64,000 nt of DNA, taken from contig NZ_CP103371.1 of assembly GCF_024802625.1 (NCBI RefSeq), forward strand, positions 4,030,001 through 4,094,000. The letters are read 5' to 3'. The stretch comes from Massilia sp. H6. Its GTDB lineage: Bacteria > Pseudomonadota > Gammaproteobacteria > Burkholderiales > Burkholderiaceae_D. Position numbers and translations under genes: made by a program. The notes under the pieces are model-generated. The model saw nothing but the letters and a program-made list of their open reading frames with translations, was not told the origin of the DNA and did no database searches. Position 1 is the first letter of the stretch. Every line of letters begins with the position of its first letter. Of the stretch, positions 8,716 through 19,866 are shown piece by piece.

Positions 8716-9358
8716 TGAGCACGCGCTCGAGCTTCGGCGCGATCTCGTCCTGGCTGCTGACGGTAATGCCAAGGTCGCGCAACAGGCCATCGTGCACGCC
8801 GTAGACCCAGCTATGGATGGTCAAGGGCTGGCCGCGTTCCCAGGCATCGCGCACCACCGTCGTCTGCGCCACGTTGATCACCTGCTCCGCGACGTTCAGT
8901 TCCACCATGCGGTTGGTGGCGGCCCGGCCGACCACGTTGCCCAGGTACTTGCCATGCTTTTCGCGCACGTCGCGCACATGGCCCAGCCAGTTATCGGCGA
9001 TGCCCACGCGCTGGTCGGTCAGCGCAGCATGCACGCCAGAGCAGCCGTAGTGGCCGCAGATGATGATGTGCTTGACCTTGAGCACGTCGACCGCGAACTG
9101 CAGCACGGACAGGCAGTTCAGGTCGGAATGCACGACCACGTTGGCAATATTCCGGTGCACGAACAGTTCGCCTGGCGCCATGCCCAGCAGCTCATTGGCC
9201 GGCACGCGGCTGTCGGAACAGCCGATCCACAGGTACTCGGGCGCCTGCTGCGCTGCCAGGTCCTTGAAGAAGTTCGGGTCTTCGACCACCATCGAGGCGG
9301 CCCATTTGCGGTTGCGTGCGAAAAGGTCTTCGGCGGTCACGCCTGTCTTGTTTTCCAA
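8666..9358 (-). CDS. can: Beta-class carbonic anhydrase
   Basis: Zinc enzyme interconverting CO2 and bicarbonate. 230 residues from a TTG start at 9358 (complement 9356-9358), preceded at good spacing by GGGAG; the longer frame to 9520 runs through the dnaJ terminator and is not believable. With the TTG as residue 1, the zinc ligands are Cys47, His103 and Cys106 (CSDSR and CGHYGCSG motifs), with the Asp49/Arg51 dyad, as in E. coli Can. The start lies only ~45 bp from the terminator, so its promoter must be close by or it depends on readthrough. Confidence 0.9.
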   Translation of the reverse strand: MENKTGVTAEDLFARNRKWAASMVVEDPNFFKDLAAQQAPEYLWIGCSDSRVPANELLGMAPGELFVHRNIANVVVHSDLNCLSVLQFAVDVLKVKHIIICGHYGCSGVHAALTDQRVGIADNWLGHVRDVREKHGKYLGNVVGRAATNRMVELNVAEQVINVAQTTVVRDAWERGQPLTIHSWVYGVHDGLLRDLGITVSSQDEIAPKLERVLNGYLDGGKVRDERRGQ

Positions 9359-9402
9359 TTTTTCTCCCTGTTTTGATGCATCCTGGATAAGCGATAGTGT
9401 AC

Positions 9403-9446
9403 AAAAAAAACCGCTGCCGATTTGCACCGGACAGCGGTTCTTTTTT
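9403..9446. terminator. Bidirectional rho-independent terminator after dnaJ
   Basis: AACCGCTG (9409-9416) pairs with CAGCGGTT (9432-9439), flanked by an A-run (9403-9410) and a T-run (9441-9446). Works as an intrinsic terminator in both directions; on the minus strand it follows dnaJ. Confidence 0.85.
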
Positions 9447-9455
9447 GCCAGGCGC

Positions 9456-10589
9456 TTACTCGAAGAAGTCCTTGACCTTGTCCATCCAGCCCTTGCTCTG
9501 AGGGCTGTGCTTGCCGCCACCCTCGTTGGTCGAGCGTTCGAACTCGCGCAGCAGGTCTTTCTGCTTGTCGGTCAGCTTGACCGGGGTTTCGACGTTGACG
9601 TGGCAGAACAGGTCGCCCACATAGCCGGAACGCACGCCCTTGATGCCCTTGCCCTTGAGGCGGAAGGTCTTGCCGGTCTGGGTGCCTTCGGGCACCGTGA
9701 ACGACACCTTGCCGGTCAGGGTCGGCACTTCGATCTCGCCGCCCAGGGCCGCCTTGCTGAACGAGATCGGCATCTCGCAATGCAGGTCGTCGCCTTCGCG
9801 CTGGAACACGGCGTGCGGCTTGATGTGGATCTCGACATACAGGTCGCCCGCCGGTCCGCCATTGGTGCCCGGTTCGCCGTTGCCGGTCGAGCGGATACGC
9901 ATGCCGTTGTCGATGCCGGCCGGGATCTTCACTTCCAGCGTCTTGTTGCGCTTGATGCGTCCGGCGCCGCCGCAGGCCGCGCACGGCTCCGGAATGATCT
10001 TGCCGTTGCCGTGGCATTTCGGGCAGGTCTGCTGGATGCTGAAGAAGCCCTGCTGCATGCGCACCTGGCCATGGCCGGCACAGGTGGTGCAGGTAACCGG
10101 CTGGGTACCCGGCTTGGCGCCGCTGCCGTGGCAGGTGTCGCACTTGTCCCAGCTCGGAACCCGGATCGTGGTCTCGTAGCCGTTGGCGGCCTGCTCCAGC
10201 GTGATCTCGAGGTTGTAGCGCAGGTCGGCGCCGCGGTAGACCTGGGGTCCGCCGCCGCCGCCGCGGCCACGGCCGCCGCCGAAGATGTCGCCGAAGATGT
10301 CGCCCAGGTCGCCGAAGCCGCCGGCGCCGAAACCGCCGCCGCCACCACCGCCGCCCATGTTCGGATCCACGCCGGCATGACCATAGCGGTCATACGCGTC
10401 GCGCTTTTCCGGATTGGTCAGCATCTCGTAGGCTTCTTTTACTTCCTTGAACTTCTCTTCCGCTTCCTTGTTGTCGGGATTGCGGTCGGGATGGTATTTC
10501 ATCGCGAGCTTGCGATACGACTTCTTGATGTCGTCTTCCGACGCATTCTTCGCGACCCCGAGGATCTCGTAAAAATCACGCTTTGCCAT
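9456..10589 (-). CDS. dnaJ: Chaperone DnaJ (Hsp40)
   Basis: Co-chaperone that delivers clients to DnaK and stimulates its ATPase. Start at 10589 ([10 protein letters not shown]); the ATG three codons earlier is less likely. 377 residues. Domains in order: J-domain (1-70, HPD motif in YHPDRNPD), Gly/Phe-rich linker (about 75-115), four CXXCXGXG zinc repeats (about 140-215), C-terminal substrate-binding domains. Minus strand, downstream of dnaK with an intrinsic terminator between them, so dnaJ is fed by readthrough or its own promoter. Confidence 0.97.
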   Translation of the reverse strand: MAKRDFYEILGVAKNASEDDIKKSYRKLAMKYHPDRNPDNKEAEEKFKEVKEAYEMLTNPEKRDAYDRYGHAGVDPNMGGGGGGGGFGAGGFGDLGDIFGDIFGGGRGRGGGGGPQVYRGADLRYNLEITLEQAANGYETTIRVPSWDKCDTCHGSGAKPGTQPVTCTTCAGHGQVRMQQGFFSIQQTCPKCHGNGKIIPEPCAACGGAGRIKRNKTLEVKIPAGIDNGMRIRSTGNGEPGTNGGPAGDLYVEIHIKPHAVFQREGDDLHCEMPISFSKAALGGEIEVPTLTGKVSFTVPEGTQTGKTFRLKGKGIKGVRSGYVGDLFCHVNVETPVKLTDKQKDLLREFERSTNEGGGKHSPQSKGWMDKVKDFFE

Positions 10590-10635
10590 AGGCGGCACCT
10601 TGCTTTGTTAGATACTGATGAAACGGTGTATATGC

Positions 10636-10680
10636 AAAAAAACCGAGCCGGGGAACCATGTGGTCGCAGCGGCTCGGCGG
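10636..10680 (-). terminator. Intrinsic terminator between dnaK and dnaJ
   Basis: CCGAGCCG (10643-10650) pairs with CGGCTCGG (10670-10677). On the minus strand the stem is followed by a run of seven T (A-run at 10636-10642). It would attenuate dnaK transcription before dnaJ, letting the cell set a lower DnaJ level. Confidence 0.8.
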
Positions 10681-10724
10681 TTCGCTCGGAGCGGAGCTAG
10701 TCGATCGACTCGCCCCGGCCGCGC

Positions 10725-12668
<1,944 letters not shown>

Positions 12669-12712
12669 GATGTGTTCCTTTTATATAAGACGCTTAGTTT
12701 CGGATGGATTCA

Positions 12713-12740
12713 ATATTGGGAAAAACTGCGTGCTTTCAAG
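12713..12740 (-). promoter_or_regulatory. Sigma-32 heat-shock promoter for dnaK
   Basis: On the minus strand CTTGAAA (complement 12734-12740), 13-bp spacer, CCCAATAT (complement 12713-12720): one mismatch to the CTTGAAA-N13/14-CCCCATNT consensus. It lies 45 bp before the dnaK ATG. A hairpin (GCGACGGC/GCCGTCGC, 12745-12768) lies just upstream and may end or slow grpE transcription. Confidence 0.75.
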
Positions 12741-12802
12741 GGGAGCGACGGCGATACTCAGCCGTCGCAGATATTCTTCCCGCGCCGCAGCGTCACTTCC
12801 AC

Positions 12803-13384
12803 TTACTTCGGCGCGGCGGCCGTCACGATTGCCGGACGCAGCAGGCGGTCGGCAATCGTGTATCCTTTTTGCAGCACGGTGACCACGGTATTGGCCTCCT
12901 GCTCGGACGGCACCACGGCCACGGCCTGGTGCTTGTTCGGGTCGAGCTTGTCGCCGGCTTGCGGCATGACCTCGAGTACGCGGTTCTTTTCGAACGCGGC
13001 GCTAAGCTGCTTGAGAGTCATTTCCACGCCTTCGCGGATGGCTTCGACGGTCTGGGTCTCGACCTTCAGCGCCATTTCCAGGCTGTCGCGCACCGGCACC
13101 ATGGCCTCGGCAAAACCTTCGATGGCGAACTTGTGGGCCTTGGTCACGTCTTCCTGGGCGCGGCGGCGAATGTTCTCGGCATCGGCCTTGGCGCGCATGA
13201 ACGCATCATGCATCTCGGCCAGCTTGGCTTCGGTGGCACTGAGCTGCGCTTCCAGGTCCGACTCGCCGGCCGGCGCCACGCCAGCCTGGCCAGCGCCTGC
13301 CTGCGCGGCCTCGTTCGCTGCATCGGCAACGGCGGCATCGACCGGCGATTGCTGGGATACCTCTTGGTTTTCTTGGTCTTGCAT
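12803..13384 (-). CDS. grpE: Nucleotide exchange factor GrpE
   Basis: Releases ADP from DnaK. Start at 13384 ([10 protein letters not shown]), 193 residues. N-terminal acidic, Ala/Gln-rich tail, long coiled coil (about 45-100) and C-terminal beta domain with the [12 protein letters not shown] signature and a [16 protein letters not shown] end, typical of GrpE. Upstream of dnaK with a 134-bp gap. Driven by the sigma-32 promoter at 13453-13480. Confidence 0.96.
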   Translation of the reverse strand: MQDQENQEVSQQSPVDAAVADAANEAAQAGAGQAGVAPAGESDLEAQLSATEAKLAEMHDAFMRAKADAENIRRRAQEDVTKAHKFAIEGFAEAMVPVRDSLEMALKVETQTVEAIREGVEMTLKQLSAAFEKNRVLEVMPQAGDKLDPNKHQAVAVVPSEQEANTVVTVLQKGYTIADRLLRPAIVTAAAPK

Positions 13385-13452
13385 AGAAAAAACTCCTAGA
13401 ATCAAGGACTTGGCTTAATTGGAAACGTATCTTGCCTGGCACACAGGCCCGC

Positions 13453-13480
13453 AGATGGGGCGATCTTCACCGTTTTCAAG
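13453..13480 (-). promoter_or_regulatory. Sigma-32 heat-shock promoter for grpE-dnaK
   Basis: On the minus strand CTTGAAA (complement 13474-13480), 13-bp spacer, CCCCATCT (complement 13453-13460): a full match to the sigma-32 consensus. About 70 bp upstream of the grpE ATG. No CIRCE element (TTAGCACTC/GAGTGCTAA) was seen, so sigma-32 seems to be the heat-shock control here. Confidence 0.85.
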
Positions 13481-13579
13481 GGTTGTTCCCCATCCCCCGA
13501 TGAAAATCTGGAAATTATTTGTTACAAGATTTACGGTTTCCCTGAATCAATTCATAACGAAATCTCGTAATCTTTTCGG

Positions 13580-13715
13580 CATGGATGCGGCAGCTTTGCC
13601 GCGCAACCTGGGAACAGATTTCATGAGACTACGAATGATTAGCAGCGCCGTCGTCCTGTACACCATCGCGGTGCTGGCATGGTTATGCCACGTGGGAATC
13701 GGCGCGACGCCCTGA
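13580..13715 (+). other. Stretch upstream of grpE with a small doubtful ORF
   Basis: The 378-bp gap between grpE and hemH (13385-13762) holds the grpE promoter and, on the plus strand, a small open frame from ATG 13580 or 13623 to 13715. It encodes a short hydrophobic stretch (ISSAVVLYTIAVLAWLC). There is no recognised family and no strong ribosome site. It could be a small membrane protein or chance. Confidence 0.2.
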
Positions 13716-13738
13716 ACCCTCGCAGATGGGCGGCTCGC

Positions 13739-13754
13739 GGCGCGCGAACGCGCC
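13739..13754 (-). terminator. UUCG-tetraloop hairpin after hemH
   Basis: On the minus strand GGCGCG-TTCG-CGCGCC (13739-13754) forms a very stable hairpin 8 bp after the hemH stop. There is no T-run; likely an mRNA 3'-end stabiliser or weak terminator. Confidence 0.5.
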
Positions 13755-13762
13755 GGAAGCAA

Positions 13763-14893
13763 CTATTTTAACAGATCGGCAACACCAGCTTCCGCGCCGA
13801 GCTGGGCCGCATGCTGGGCCCCTACCTGGACATCGCGGCGCTGGGCCGCGCGCTGGGCCGGCGTCAGGATGGTCGGCCAGCCGATCAGGTGCTGTTCGGC
13901 GATCTCGGCCAGCCCGGTGATCCAGGCCGGCGAATCGTTCAGGCACGGTATGTAGTGAAATTCCTTGCCGCCCGCGGTTTCGAAGTCATGCTTGACTTCC
14001 ATGGCGATCTCTTCGAGCGTTTCCAGGCAGTCGCTGGTGAAACCCGGGCAGATCACGTCGACGCGCTCGACGCCCTCGCGCGCCAGTTGCTGCACGGTCG
14101 GCGCGGTGTACGGCTGCAGCCATTCGGCCTTGCCAAAGCGCGACTGGAAGGTAACGACGTATTCGTCTGCCCCCATGCCCAGCGCGGCGGCAAGCAGGCG
14201 CGCGGTCTTCTGGCATTCGCAGAAGTACGGATCGCCCAGCATCAGCGTACGCTTCGGAATGCCGTGGAAGCTCATCACGAGCTTCTGGCCGCGGCCATGG
14301 GCTTCCCAATATGCTTCGACGCTCGCGCGCAGCGCGTCGATATAGCCTTCGTTATCGTGGTAATGCTTGACCAGGCGCAGTTCCGGAATATTCCGGGACT
14401 TGCCGAAATAGGCGTACACGGCGTCCCAGACCGAGGCGGTGGTGGTGCCGGAATACTGCGGATAGGCTGGCAGGATCACGATGCGCTCGCAATGCTCCTG
14501 CTTGAGACGCTCCAGCACCTCGGGCAGCGACGGCGAGCCATAGCGCATGGCCATCACCACCTTGACCGCTTCGTGGCCGCGCTCGTGCAGCATCTTGTCG
14601 AGCAAGACGGCCTGCTTTTCGGTATTTACTTTCAGTGGCGAGCCGTCACGGGTCCAGATGCTGCGGTATTTGGCGGCTGACTTGCCCGAGCGGAAGGGCA
14701 AGATGAACAGATGCAGGATGAACCACCAGACCATGGCCGGGATCTCCACCACGCGCTGGTCGGAAAGAAACTGTTTCAGGTAGCGGCGCACGGCCTTGCG
14801 GGTCGGTGCATCCGGCGTGCCAAGGTTGACCAGCACGATGGCGTTCGCGGACACGGTGCCGTGGGTGAAAGGCGGTTCTTTTCGAAATAACAT
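13763..14893 (-). CDS. hemH: Ferrochelatase
   Basis: Inserts Fe2+ into protoporphyrin IX, the final step of haem synthesis. 376 residues. Seen: VNLGTPDAPT near the N-terminus, the PQYSGTTTAS segment, the catalytic His210 in MSFHGIPKR, and the VICPGFTSDCLETLEEI region typical of HemH. The 5' end abuts a 92-bp gap to ohr. HemJ, which makes the substrate, is encoded at 63 kb. Confidence 0.95.
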   Translation of the reverse strand: MLFRKEPPFTHGTVSANAIVLVNLGTPDAPTRKAVRRYLKQFLSDQRVVEIPAMVWWFILHLFILPFRSGKSAAKYRSIWTRDGSPLKVNTEKQAVLLDKMLHERGHEAVKVVMAMRYGSPSLPEVLERLKQEHCERIVILPAYPQYSGTTTASVWDAVYAYFGKSRNIPELRLVKHYHDNEGYIDALRASVEAYWEAHGRGQKLVMSFHGIPKRTLMLGDPYFCECQKTARLLAAALGMGADEYVVTFQSRFGKAEWLQPYTAPTVQQLAREGVERVDVICPGFTSDCLETLEEIAMEVKHDFETAGGKEFHYIPCLNDSPAWITGLAEIAEQHLIGWPTILTPAQRAAQRRDVQVGAQHAAQLGAEAGVADLLK

Positions 14894-14985
14894 GAGCGAG
14901 GGAGGTTGGAGGGACGCCGCTATTATAAAGTGGCGTCCCTACGCCGCATATGTGTACGGCGGACAACAGTGGGACAAACGATCGT

Positions 14986-15414
14986 TCAGGTAGTGGTGCT
15001 CAAGCGCACGTCGATGTTGTTGCGGGTGGCATTCGAATACGGGCAGACAATATGCGCCTTGTCGACCAGCTCCTTGAGCTGGTCCGGATCCATGCCAGGG
15101 CCATGGATGGTCAGGTCGACCTCGATACCAAAGCCGGTCGGGATCGGGCCGATGCCAACCTCGCCTTTGACGGTCAGCTCAGGCGGCAAGCTCACCTTCT
15201 GCTGGCCAGCGACAAACTTCAGGGCGCCCAGGAAGCAGGCCGAATAGCCGGCCGCAAACAGCTGCTCGGGATTGGTTCCCGGCCCGCCGCCGCCGCCAAG
15301 CTCCTTCGGCGTGCTCAGCTGAAGATCGAGCACCCCGTCGGAACTTTTCGAGATCCCTTCGCGGCCGCCCTGCGACGTTGCCTGGGCGCGGTACAGCACT
15401 TTATCGATGCTCAT
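14986..15414 (-). CDS. ohr: Organic hydroperoxide resistance protein Ohr
   Basis: Thiol peroxidase of the Ohr/OsmC family that reduces organic hydroperoxides. Start at 15414 ([10 protein letters not shown]), 142 residues, the family size. Reactive cysteines Cys60 ([10 protein letters not shown]) and Cys124 ([11 protein letters not shown]) are both present. A second OsmC-family gene lies at 18738. No MarR-type OhrR gene is adjacent. Confidence 0.92.
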   Translation of the reverse strand: MSIDKVLYRAQATSQGGREGISKSSDGVLDLQLSTPKELGGGGGPGTNPEQLFAAGYSACFLGALKFVAGQQKVSLPPELTVKGEVGIGPIPTGFGIEVDLTIHGPGMDPDQLKELVDKAHIVCPYSNATRNNIDVRLSTTT

Positions 15415-15525
15415 TCGAACTCCTTGTGGTGGTTGGACAAGCCTGGACTTTGCCACAGAATCGACAATCCGGTTGAGCCGCCAGGTGACAAAGGTCGGCC
15501 GCCCGCCGACGCTTTGCGGTAGCCA

Positions 15526-17190
15526 TCACGAGGCCAGCAACTCCCTGGCGTGCTTGCGCGTCGTCTCGGTGATTTCGATTCCGCCCAGCATGCGCGCGAC
15601 TTCTTCGACCCGCGATCGGTTGTCGAGCACATCGATGCGCGAGACGGTGCGGCCTTCGCCGCTCGTGCCCTTGGCGACCTGGAAGTGCTGGTTGGCCTGG
15701 CTGGCCACCTGCGGCAGGTGGGTCACGCATAGCACCTGGCGCTGCTGCCCCAGGCGCTTGAGCAGGCGTCCCACCACCTCGGCCACGCCGCCGCCAATGC
15801 CGGTATCGACTTCGTCGAAGATCAGGGTCGGGGTGGTGGTGGCGTGCGCGGTAATGACGGCGATCGCCAGCGAGATGCGCGCCAGTTCGCCGCCCGAGGC
15901 CACCTTGGCCAGCGGCCGCGGCGCCACGCCGGCATGGCCGGCCACCAGGAATTCGACCTGCTCGACGCCGTGCACGCCAGGCTCGCCGGCGTTGAGCGCA
16001 ACGGCAAAGCTGCCGCCGGTCATGCTCAGTTCTTGCATCGCGCTGGTGACGCCCTTGCCCAGCTCCACGGCCGCTAGCGCGCGCCGTTTCGACAGGCGCG
16101 CGCTGGCTGCCAGGTAGGCCGTCCTGGCCTTGTCTTCCTGCTTGCGCAGGCCGTCGATGTCGCTGGCGTCGGCCAGCTGGCGCAGGCGCGCCCCCAGGGT
16201 GGCGTGTTCTTCGTGCAGCGCTTCGGGCGCGACGTGGTAGCGGCGCGCGGCGCCGTGCAGGGCTTCCATGCGGGCGTCGACCTGGCGCAGGCGGTCCGGG
16301 TCGAGTTCGACCTTGTCGATGTAGTTGTTCAGCGCGTACACGGCCTCTTGCAGCTGGATGCGCGCCGGTTCCATGCAGTCGAGCACCGGCTGCAGCCCGG
16401 TGTCGATATCGACCAGCTTGCCCAGCTTCTGGTTCAGCGACGAGAGCTGCGACAGGATCGGCTGGTCGGCTTCGGAGATCGCCTGCAGGGCCTCCTGCGC
16501 GCCCTCGAGCAGGCTGGCCGCGTGCGACAGGCGGCCATGCTCGTTGGTGATCTCGGTCCACTCGCCGGACTTTGGCGCCAGCTTGTCGAGCTCACCAACC
16601 TGCCACTCCAGGCGTTCGCGCTCGAGCAGCACGTTGCGCGCGTCGTTCTCGAACTCTTCGCGCTGGCGCACCAGTGCACGCCAGTTCTTGTAGGCGCTGC
16701 TCACCGCCTGCATGTCCTCGAGGGCGGCAGGGTCGCGCACCGCGATCTGGTTGTCGAGCAGGGCGCGCTGGGACTCGAGCTTGAGCAGCGACTGGTGCGC
16801 GTGCTGGCCGTGGATGTCGACCAGCAGGTCGCCCAGCTCGCGCAACTGCGCGGCGGTGGCGCTGATGCCGTTGATATAGGCCTTCGAGCGGCCGGCGTTG
16901 TCGATCACGCGGCGCACCAGCGCCCCGTCCTCGTCGCTGCCTAGCTCGCGCTGCGCCAGCCACTGGCTGGCCGCCGGCGTAAGCGCGAAATCGGCGCTGA
17001 TGTCAGCCTTGGCTGCGCCTTCGCGCACCATGCTCGCGTCGCCGCGCCCGCCCAGCGCCAGTTGCAGCGCATCGATCAGGATCGACTTGCCGGCGCCGGT
17101 CTCGCCGGTAAACACCGAGAAGCCGTTCGCGAACTCCAGTTCGATGGCGTCGACAATGACGAAGTCACGGATGGTAAGTGTGCGCAGCAT
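15526..17190 (-). CDS. recN: DNA repair protein RecN
   Basis: SMC-like ATPase acting in double-strand-break repair. 554 residues. Walker A GETGAGKS near the N-terminus (about 30-37), a long central coiled coil (about 150-350), ABC signature region (PLAKVASGGELARISLA) and Walker B (TLIFDEVDTGIGG) near the C-terminus. It sits 54 bp downstream of nadK on the same strand; the LexA box ahead of nadK probably places the pair under SOS control. Confidence 0.96.
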   Translation of the reverse strand: MLRTLTIRDFVIVDAIELEFANGFSVFTGETGAGKSILIDALQLALGGRGDASMVREGAAKADISADFALTPAASQWLAQRELGSDEDGALVRRVIDNAGRSKAYINGISATAAQLRELGDLLVDIHGQHAHQSLLKLESQRALLDNQIAVRDPAALEDMQAVSSAYKNWRALVRQREEFENDARNVLLERERLEWQVGELDKLAPKSGEWTEITNEHGRLSHAASLLEGAQEALQAISEADQPILSQLSSLNQKLGKLVDIDTGLQPVLDCMEPARIQLQEAVYALNNYIDKVELDPDRLRQVDARMEALHGAARRYHVAPEALHEEHATLGARLRQLADASDIDGLRKQEDKARTAYLAASARLSKRRALAAVELGKGVTSAMQELSMTGGSFAVALNAGEPGVHGVEQVEFLVAGHAGVAPRPLAKVASGGELARISLAIAVITAHATTTPTLIFDEVDTGIGGGVAEVVGRLLKRLGQQRQVLCVTHLPQVASQANQHFQVAKGTSGEGRTVSRIDVLDNRSRVEEVARMLGGIEITETTRKHARELLAS

Positions 17191-17244
17191 GAAAAATCGG
17201 GTCTCCTGTCGTGGCTTGTTGGTGCTTGGCGCGGCCCTGGGGCC

Positions 17245-18147
17245 TTACGCGAGCTTGACTTCGTTGGTCGGGTATTCGTTCCAGTGCAGCTTTTCGCGCA
17301 GCGTATGGTAATAGCTCCAGTCGCGCGGGTGCAGGAAGGTGATCGTGTGCGGCGAACGCGAAATAACGATATGGTCGCCCAGCTGCGCGCTGGTAAAGGT
17401 CTGCATGTCGAAATTGACGCTGATGTCGCGTCCGGCCACCAGTTCGACCACGATTTCGCTCGATTCGGGCACCACGATCGGACGGTTCGACAGCGCATGC
17501 GGCGCGATCGGCACCAGCACGATGCCTTGCACGCGCGGATGCAGCAGCGGACCACCTGCCGACAGCGCATAGGCGGTCGAGCCGGTGGGCGTGGAGACGA
17601 TCAGGCCGTCCGCGCGCTGGTTGTACATGAATTCGCCATCGACGGTGAGCTTGAGCTCGACCATGCCGGCGCCGGCGCCGCGCGCCACCACCACGTCGTT
17701 GAACGCCACGGCGCAGAAGATCTGCTGGCCGTCGCGCACCACGCGCGCTTCGAGCAGCGTGCGCTCCTCGGCCTTGGCCTGGCCCTGCAAAATCTCGTCC
17801 AGGGCCGGCACCATGCGGTCGATCGGAATGTCGGTGATAAAACCAAGCCGGCCCGAGTTGATGCCGATGAGCGGAATATCGTACTGGGCAAGCTGGCGCG
17901 CGATGCCGAGCATGGTGCCGTCGCCGCCCATCACCACCGCGTAGCTGGCCTGTTCGCCAATCTCGGCCACGCTCATGGCTTCGATGCCATGGGTTCCCAG
18001 GTGCGCCGCGGTATCGGTTTCGTACACGACCCGGTAGCCGGAGGCGGCCAGGAATTCGGTCAGGCGCCCTACCGGCTCTTCGATGCCGGGGGTATTTTGC
18101 CGCACCACGAGCGCGATGATTTTTTGCGGTTGGGGCGTCACGGGCAT
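17245..18147 (-). CDS. nadK: NAD kinase
   Basis: Phosphorylates NAD to NADP. Start at 18147 ([10 protein letters not shown]), 300 residues; the open frame extends 198 bp upstream but into the LexA box region and lacks family similarity. Seen: the GGDGTML motif, the NSGRLGF motif and the [15 protein letters not shown] signature. First gene of an apparent nadK-recN operon. In many relatives hrcA lies next to nadK; none is seen here. Confidence 0.95.
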   Translation of the reverse strand: MPVTPQPQKIIALVVRQNTPGIEEPVGRLTEFLAASGYRVVYETDTAAHLGTHGIEAMSVAEIGEQASYAVVMGGDGTMLGIARQLAQYDIPLIGINSGRLGFITDIPIDRMVPALDEILQGQAKAEERTLLEARVVRDGQQIFCAVAFNDVVVARGAGAGMVELKLTVDGEFMYNQRADGLIVSTPTGSTAYALSAGGPLLHPRVQGIVLVPIAPHALSNRPIVVPESSEIVVELVAGRDISVNFDMQTFTSAQLGDHIVISRSPHTITFLHPRDWSYYHTLREKLHWNEYPTNEVKLA

Positions 18148-18246
18148 GGGTCTCGGGCGGTTGGGGTCAGGACTGTGGAGATTAACCGATTCGCGGCTGC
18201 GATAGAAGGTGCGGCTACAAGGTTCGGCGACGAGGGCCCGGAATGA

Positions 18247-18262
18247 CTGTATGAATAAACAG
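18247..18262. promoter_or_regulatory. LexA box upstream of nadK-recN
   Basis: CTGT-ATGAATAA-ACAG matches the CTGT-N8-ACAG LexA consensus and is followed by TAT, as in strong SOS boxes. It is 100 bp upstream of the nadK ATG. recN is a classic SOS gene, so this is probably the SOS operator of the operon. Confidence 0.7.
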
Positions 18263-18405
18263 TATAGCGGGGATGGCGCGCAACCGGCAAGCCATCTGGC
18301 GCCGGTCAGCGCCTTGCGCCACCGACACCAGGGCCAGCCGTCCAAGCGCGCGACTTCATTGGCGGTGCGGGGTTAGGATTGCGTCAACTGCTATAGGAGA
18401 TGTAC

Positions 18406-18726
18406 ATGGTTACCGAAACCAAAGACCGCTTCGTCAACACGAAGGCCCCGATGGAAAACGATGGCGTCAAGCGCCAGCCACACGAACGCGACGAAACCCC
18501 CGACGCGCAAGACCAGGCGCCGCGCGGCGTCATCAAGCAGGCCGCCGAAGATTTGGCGCAGGGCCTGCAGAACACCGATTGCTACGGCACCAACGGCCAG
18601 GGACTGGACCAGGCCGTCGATCCCAAGGCAGGCGCGACCGGGCAGGCCAATCCGCTGTCCGACAACCACCGCTCGATGCGCCGTCATGACGCCGACGACG
18701 CTCCCACCGACAAAAACAACCTGTAA
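18406..18726 (+). CDS. Hydrophilic hypothetical protein
   Basis: 106 residues, very rich in Asp, Gln, Lys and Asn with almost no hydrophobic core, so probably intrinsically disordered. ATG 18406 has TAGGAG seven bases upstream; an ATG at 18400 is too close to it. It lies 11 bp before an OsmC-family gene on the same strand, suggesting co-transcription and a stress-related role. No family recognised. Confidence 0.65.
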   Translation: MVTETKDRFVNTKAPMENDGVKRQPHERDETPDAQDQAPRGVIKQAAEDLAQGLQNTDCYGTNGQGLDQAVDPKAGATGQANPLSDNHRSMRRHDADDAPTDKNNL

Positions 18727-18737
18727 GGAATCAATCA

Positions 18738-19169
18738 ATGACAATCAAACGCAAAGGTAGTGCCGTCTGGAGCGGCGGCCTGAAAGACGGCAAGGGCGCA
18801 GTCTCGACCGACAGCGGCGTGCTCAACGAGGCGCAGTACGGCTTCAATACCCGCTTCGAAGACGGCCCCGGCACCAACCCCGAAGAACTGATCGGCGCCG
18901 CCCACGCGGGCTGCTTCACGATGGCGCTGTCCGGCCAGCTGGGCCAGGCCGGCCTTACGGCGCAAGAACTGCGCACCAGCGCTACGGTCTCGATGGAAAA
19001 AGTCGAAGGCGGCTTCTCGATCACCGCCGTGCACCTCGACCTGGTCGCGAAAATTCCGGGCGCCAGCCAGGAAGCCTTCGACAAGGCTGCCAACACCGCC
19101 AAAGACAATTGCCCGGTCTCGAAGCTGCTCAACGCCACGATCACGCTCAGTTCAACACTCGAAAACTAA
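18738..19169 (+). CDS. osmC: OsmC family peroxiredoxin
   Basis: Osmotically inducible/thiol peroxidase protein of 143 residues that would detoxify organic peroxides. Start MTIKRKGSAV with a nearby ribosome site (GTAAGGAA). Cysteines Cys59 (AAHAGCFTMAL) and Cys125 (DNCPVSKLL) fit the OsmC catalytic pair. Its TAA stop (19167-19169) is exactly the target duplication of the MITE-like repeat that follows. Distinct in sequence from the Ohr protein at 14986. Confidence 0.9.
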   Translation: MTIKRKGSAVWSGGLKDGKGAVSTDSGVLNEAQYGFNTRFEDGPGTNPEELIGAAHAGCFTMALSGQLGQAGLTAQELRTSATVSMEKVEGGFSITAVHLDLVAKIPGASQEAFDKAANTAKDNCPVSKLLNATITLSSTLEN

Positions 19170-19326
19170 GAACCTATCCCAGTAGGGAGGAGGAAGTTGA
19201 TGGCGATGCATGGCAGGCGCGGGCAAGGCGCGAGGAGGCCGCATGGCGAGCCATGCAACGACGAGCAACGCAGCACCCGCCTGTCAGGCGCGCCAGCAAC
19301 GACTCATAACCTACTGGGATAGGTTC
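19170..19326. repeat. 157-bp MITE-like element, copy 1
   Basis: Bounded by a perfect 17-bp terminal inverted repeat, GAACCTATCCCAGTAGG and its reverse complement, and flanked on both sides by TAA (19167-19169, 19327-19329), a target duplication of TNA type as in some IS5-family groups. The interior has no transposase and contains further small palindromes (GCATGGC/GCCATGC). Copy 2 at 19867 differs at about 3 positions. The left TAA is the osmC stop codon. Confidence 0.85.
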
Positions 19327-19452
19327 TAAGCCGCTCGATGTGAGCCGGTTTGCAAAGTGGGCGGCTGGGCCAGCAAGGCGCAGCCGTTCCCTGCAAGTTC
19401 CCCCTTCACCGCATAAAATGGCTGCTTTCCCGCATTTCTAGAAAGTCACCCC

Positions 19453-19866
19453 ATGCGCATCCTGCACACCATGCTTCGCGTCGGCAACCTGCAGCGCTCC
19501 ATCGATTTCTATACCAAGGTGCTCGGCATGACATTGCTGCGTACCAGCGACAATCCCGAATACAAATATACCCTGGCCTTCCTCGGCTACGGCAGCAATC
19601 CGGACCATGCCGAGCTCGAACTGACCTATAACCATGGCGTCGACAGCTACGACATGGGCACGGCATATGGCCACATCGCCATCTCGGCCGACGATATTTA
19701 TGCCACCTGCGACGGCGTACGCGCAGCAGGAGGCAACATCACGCGCGAGCCGGGCCCGGTCAAGGGCGGCAGCACCGTGATCGCCTTTATCACCGATCCC
19801 GACGGCTACAAGGTCGAGCTGATCGAGCGCAAGGATCGTGCTGCCGGCAGCGGCCTGGCCGGCTAA
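19453..19866 (+). CDS. gloA: Lactoylglutathione lyase (glyoxalase I)
   Basis: Converts the methylglyoxal-glutathione hemithioacetal to S-lactoylglutathione. 137 residues. All four metal ligands of the E. coli enzyme are at the same positions: His5, Glu56, His74 and Glu122. Single VOC domain pair typical of Ni/Co-type GloA. Its TAA stop (19864-19866) is the target site of MITE copy 2, so the gene is bracketed by two direct MITE copies. Confidence 0.95.
   Translation: MRILHTMLRVGNLQRSIDFYTKVLGMTLLRTSDNPEYKYTLAFLGYGSNPDHAELELTYNHGVDSYDMGTAYGHIAISADDIYATCDGVRAAGGNITREPGPVKGGSTVIAFITDPDGYKVELIERKDRAAGSGLAG

Noticed and set aside
13419-13715. 98-codon ORF upstream of grpE
   Set aside because: Begins in the grpE promoter and has no family similarity; only the short hydrophobic 3' part is mentioned as doubtful.
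13385-13762. CIRCE/HrcA control of grpE-dnaK
   Set aside because: No TTAGCACTC-N9-GAGTGCTAA found, and no hrcA in the window; sigma-32 sites explain the control.
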